Assembly (NCBI GenBank): GCA_009778255.1
Contig: WRKD01000134.1
Span: forward strand, 1-8,319
Direction of reading: 5' to 3'
From: Bacillota bacterium
GTDB lineage: Bacteria > Bacillota > Dehalobacteriia > UBA4068
Length of the DNA: 8,319 nucleotides
Shown here: positions 6,454-8,319 of the stretch, piece after piece
Layout of the letters: every line of letters begins with the position of its first letter
Position numbering within the stretch: the first letter of the stretch is position 1
Program-made: the position numbers and the translations under genes
The notes under the pieces: model-generated
Database searches by the model: none
Told to the model about the DNA's origin: nothing
Seen by the model: only the letters and a program-made list of their open reading frames with translations

Positions 6454-7083
6454 ATGCCTTTATTGTACTCAATCGGTTTATTTTTTCTGCGTTTATGGTG
6501 TAAGCTAGGCGGTTGCCGTATATATGGCAGAGAAAACATACCGGCAAAGGGCGCCTGTTTAATGGTTGCTAATCATGCATCTTTTGCCGACCCTATTTTA
6601 TTGGCAGTGGCCTTTCCGCGTCATATTACCTATATTGCCAAAGAACAGTTTAAGCGTAAAGCTTTTACCCGTTGGCTGTTAGGCACTGGTTTGGGAGCTG
6701 TTTTTTTGGACAAAGATGAAGGAGATATTTCTGCGTTGCGCCAGGCTATAAAACTTTTGAAAAATGGAAAAACAGTGGGCATATTCCCGGAAGGTCGGCG
6801 AAATTTCGATCAACAAATTGGTCAATTCATGCCCGGCGCAGCCTTTATTGCTATAAAAGCTAATGTGCCGGTATTGCCGGTGGCAATTTATAATAGCCAT
6901 GATCTGCCACGTTTTAATAAAAGTAAAGTGGCTGTAAATATAGGGCAGCCTATTGAACCGGTTGTAGTCTCCAAGACGACCCCAGAAGTTTTGGCCACTC
7001 AAGCCGCGCTTTTTCAACAAAAGGTGACAGAATTATTCATAGAAAATGAAAATATTGTTAAAGCCAGGCAGATAAAAGCATAA
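6454..7083 (+). CDS. plsC: 1-acyl-sn-glycerol-3-phosphate acyltransferase
   Basis: PlsC adds the second acyl chain to lysophosphatidic acid, giving phosphatidic acid at the inner face of the membrane. The 209-residue product shows the four acyltransferase blocks in order: NHASFAD (40-46, the catalytic H41 and D46), GAVFLDKDEGD (81-91), FPEGRR (111-116) and VPVLPVAI (138-145). In block II the Arg usual in many relatives is a Lys (K87). The hydrophobic N-terminus (LLYSIGLFFLRLW) can associate with the membrane. The gene follows cmk by 1 nt, with only a weak GGCGGG as ribosome site, so it probably relies on coupling to cmk. The cmk-plsC pair links CTP and phosphatidic acid, the two substrates of CDP-diacylglycerol synthesis. 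Acyl-donor preference cannot be read from the sequence. Confidence 0.95.
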   Translation: MPLLYSIGLFFLRLWCKLGGCRIYGRENIPAKGACLMVANHASFADPILLAVAFPRHITYIAKEQFKRKAFTRWLLGTGLGAVFLDKDEGDISALRQAIKLLKNGKTVGIFPEGRRNFDQQIGQFMPGAAFIAIKANVPVLPVAIYNSHDLPRFNKSKVAVNIGQPIEPVVVSKTTPEVLATQAALFQQKVTELFIENENIVKARQIKA

Positions 7084-7140
7084 TTTTTCTGAAAAATACT
7101 CATTAAAAAGCAGGAATATGCTACAAGATGAAGAAAACAC

Positions 7141-7146
7141 TATAAT
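7141..7146 (+). promoter_or_regulatory. Possible internal -10 box before ispH
   Basis: A perfect TATAAT lies in the 99-bp gap between plsC and ispH, 36 bp before the ispH start. No good -35 element is seen at 16-18 bp, and there is no TGn extension, so this is only a candidate for a secondary promoter. The wide gap in an otherwise tightly packed operon makes a separate start plausible. Confidence 0.3.
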
Positions 7147-7182
7147 CATGCTATCACTGATGTTTTCAGCACAGGAGGGGTC

Positions 7183-8319
7183 ATGAGCATCCATCTGGCT
7201 GAATGTGTGGGTTTTTGTTTTGGAGTGCGGCGTACTTTAGCATTAGCTATAGCCGCCGCCGAATCGGGCCCTGTTTATACCGATGGGCCGCTTATCCATA
7301 ATCCGCAGGAAGTACGCCGCTTGGAAGAAAATTATGCAATAAGCGCACTTATCGGCTGGGAGGACGCTAGTGATCGTCCTTTGATTATCCGTTCTCATGG
7401 AATTACACCTCAGCGTTTACTAAAGGCGCAGCAGCAAGGTTCTCGGGTAATAGACGCAACCTGCCCCTTTGTAAGAGAAGCACAGTTAAAAGCGCACGCT
7501 TTAGCAAAAGCCGGTTATCGCGTTGTTATAGTGGGAGATAAAACTCATCCGGAAGTTGAAGGCTTGATTGGCTGGGCAGGCGGCGACGCCTATGTGGCGG
7601 CAGATCCTGCAGACGCACTTGAATTGATTAAAAGTGTGGACTTTTCCAAAATTGGCGTTATTGCGCAAACTACGCAAACAGTAGACAATTTTCACGCTAC
7701 CTTAAATGTGCTGGCACAAGCGGCGCAAGAGATAAGGGTAGAGCAAACTATATGCCAGGCTACCATAGAACATCAATTAGCGGCGCTTGCTTTAGCTAAA
7801 AAAGTAGATGTTATGGTGGTGGTGGGGGGTAAAGATAGCTCTAATAGCAAAAAATTGGTTCAAATATGCACCGGTCATTGCCCGGTTTATCATATTGAAA
7901 CGGCAAGGGAGCTGCATATTGATATTGTAGAAGGGGCGGCATCGATAGGTATTACTGCCGGCGCTTCTACACCAGATTGGATTATTGAGGAGGTTGTAGC
8001 GAAAATGACGGAATTGGAAAAGTTAAACACACAGGAAGAAGAAGTATTAGCAACAGATATGGCTGAACCTGAAGAAAATAGCGAGCTTACAGAGGCTATT
8101 GAAATTAAAGACGACGCTATTAGCGACGAAGCTTTATGTGAGCAGCCTGCAGAAGAAAAGCCCGCCGAACCGGTTTCGCCGGAAGAAAATACACAGCCGG
8201 TACAAGAAATAAGCGCTCCTGTACCGGAACCAACAGCTGAACCCATAGCTGACGTGGAAGCGGAAGCGGAAGTGGAAGCAGAAGCAGAAGCAGAAGCAGA
8301 AGCAGAAGCAGAAGCAGAA
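7183..8319 (+). CDS. ispH: 4-hydroxy-3-methylbut-2-enyl diphosphate reductase with C-terminal extension, likely IspH/S1 fusion (3' end missing)
   Basis: IspH uses an iron-sulfur cluster to reduce HMBPP to isopentenyl and dimethylallyl diphosphate, the last step of the MEP pathway. Residues 1-275 hold the full enzyme: cluster Cys C12 (GFCFGV), C94 (DATCPFV) and C191 (TICQAT); substrate-site H39, H72 (SHGI), H122 and E124 (THPEVEG), the SSNS motif (219-222) and S262 (GASTPDW). ATG 7183 follows AGGAGG by 4 nt. After about residue 275 the frame continues for over 100 residues of acidic, Pro- and Ala-rich low complexity and reaches the last base without a stop. IspH fused to ribosomal protein S1 is well known in Clostridia; I infer that S1 repeats follow, but none lies within the window. 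In TICQATIEHQ a His (H197) replaces the Arg common in the family. It is the last visible gene of the operon. Confidence 0.93.
   Translation, partial: MSIHLAECVGFCFGVRRTLALAIAAAESGPVYTDGPLIHNPQEVRRLEENYAISALIGWEDASDRPLIIRSHGITPQRLLKAQQQGSRVIDATCPFVREAQLKAHALAKAGYRVVIVGDKTHPEVEGLIGWAGGDAYVAADPADALELIKSVDFSKIGVIAQTTQTVDNFHATLNVLAQAAQEIRVEQTICQATIEHQLAALALAKKVDVMVVVGGKDSSNSKKLVQICTGHCPVYHIETARELHIDIVEGAASIGITAGASTPDWIIEEVVAKMTELEKLNTQEEEVLATDMAEPEENSELTEAIEIKDDAISDEALCEQPAEEKPAEPVSPEENTQPVQEISAPVPEPTAEPIADVEAEAEVEAEAEAEAEAEAEAE
8257..8319 (+). repeat. Hexanucleotide repeat encoding (Glu-Ala)n in the IspH tail
   Basis: From 8275 to the last base there are seven and a half perfect GAAGCA units, preceded by degenerate units GAAGCG, GAAGCG and GAAGTG from 8257. 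All read Glu-Ala (once Glu-Val) in the ispH frame, extending residues 359-379. As in the left-end repeat, variant units lie on the side next to unique sequence and identical ones run off the edge. An alternating Glu-Ala run would form a charged helix or extended linker. Confidence 0.95.

Noticed and set aside
7083..7097. Hairpin ATTTTT-ctg-AAAAAT after plsC as a terminator
   Set aside because: The stem is A/T only with no following T-run, so it would not stop transcription; the operon probably continues into ispH.
7890..8246. Minus-strand open frame rich in Ser and Gly opposite the IspH tail
   Set aside because: It is the complement of the acidic low-complexity linker; the plus frame continues from a complete IspH enzyme.

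Overview
The window reads as a piece of a Bacillota genome, most likely class Clostridia. The support is threefold: an S-layer-homology (SLH) anchored surface protein, a HutP-family protein of the clostridial type, and the gene order hutP-cmk-plsC-ispH, with an ispH that runs on into a long C-terminal extension as in the IspH/ribosomal-protein-S1 fusions known from this class. Shine-Dalgarno sites are strong (AGGAGG type), intergenic DNA is very AT-rich, and promoters look sigma-A-like. Species cannot be told from this.

Left half (1-5087), minus strand: two secreted or surface protein genes, transcribed right to left. The first (1527-5087) encodes a 1186-residue protein with a signal peptide, a long parallel beta-helix-like repeat region, an Ig-like segment, an acidic spacer built from six 15-bp repeats, and three SLH domains that would hold it on the cell wall. 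It ends at a good intrinsic terminator (1434-1459). The second (1172 to beyond base 1) has its own extended -10 promoter. It encodes a signal peptide, a very acidic Asp-rich region, an unrecognised domain, a Cna-B/SpaA-like domain with a plausible isopeptide triad, and then a perfect Asp-Thr dipeptide tract made by 20 hexanucleotide repeats, which runs off the window.

Middle (5088-5322): a short AT-rich divergent control region with one promoter facing each way and a perfect 10-bp inverted repeat between them.

Right half (5323-8319), plus strand: a tight housekeeping operon. A HutP-family protein overlaps cmk (CMP kinase) by 4 nt; cmk is followed after 1 nt by plsC (1-acylglycerol-3-phosphate acyltransferase); after 99 bp comes ispH (HMBPP reductase, last step of the MEP isoprenoid pathway). 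The genes serve nucleotide, phospholipid and isoprenoid supply. The ispH frame stays open to the last base through a more than 100-residue acidic low-complexity tail ending in a Glu-Ala hexanucleotide repeat; ribosomal protein S1 repeats probably follow outside the window.

The most striking overall feature is that both window ends lie inside in-frame hexanucleotide repeats that encode acidic dipeptides, (DT)n on the left and (EA)n on the right. This looks like an assembly contig broken at two coding microsatellites. Two further acidic in-frame repeats (15 bp and 54 bp periods) occur in between. I found no clear evidence of a wholly new system; the best leads are the repeat-driven acidic stalks, the HutP protein without hut genes, and the IspH fusion linker.
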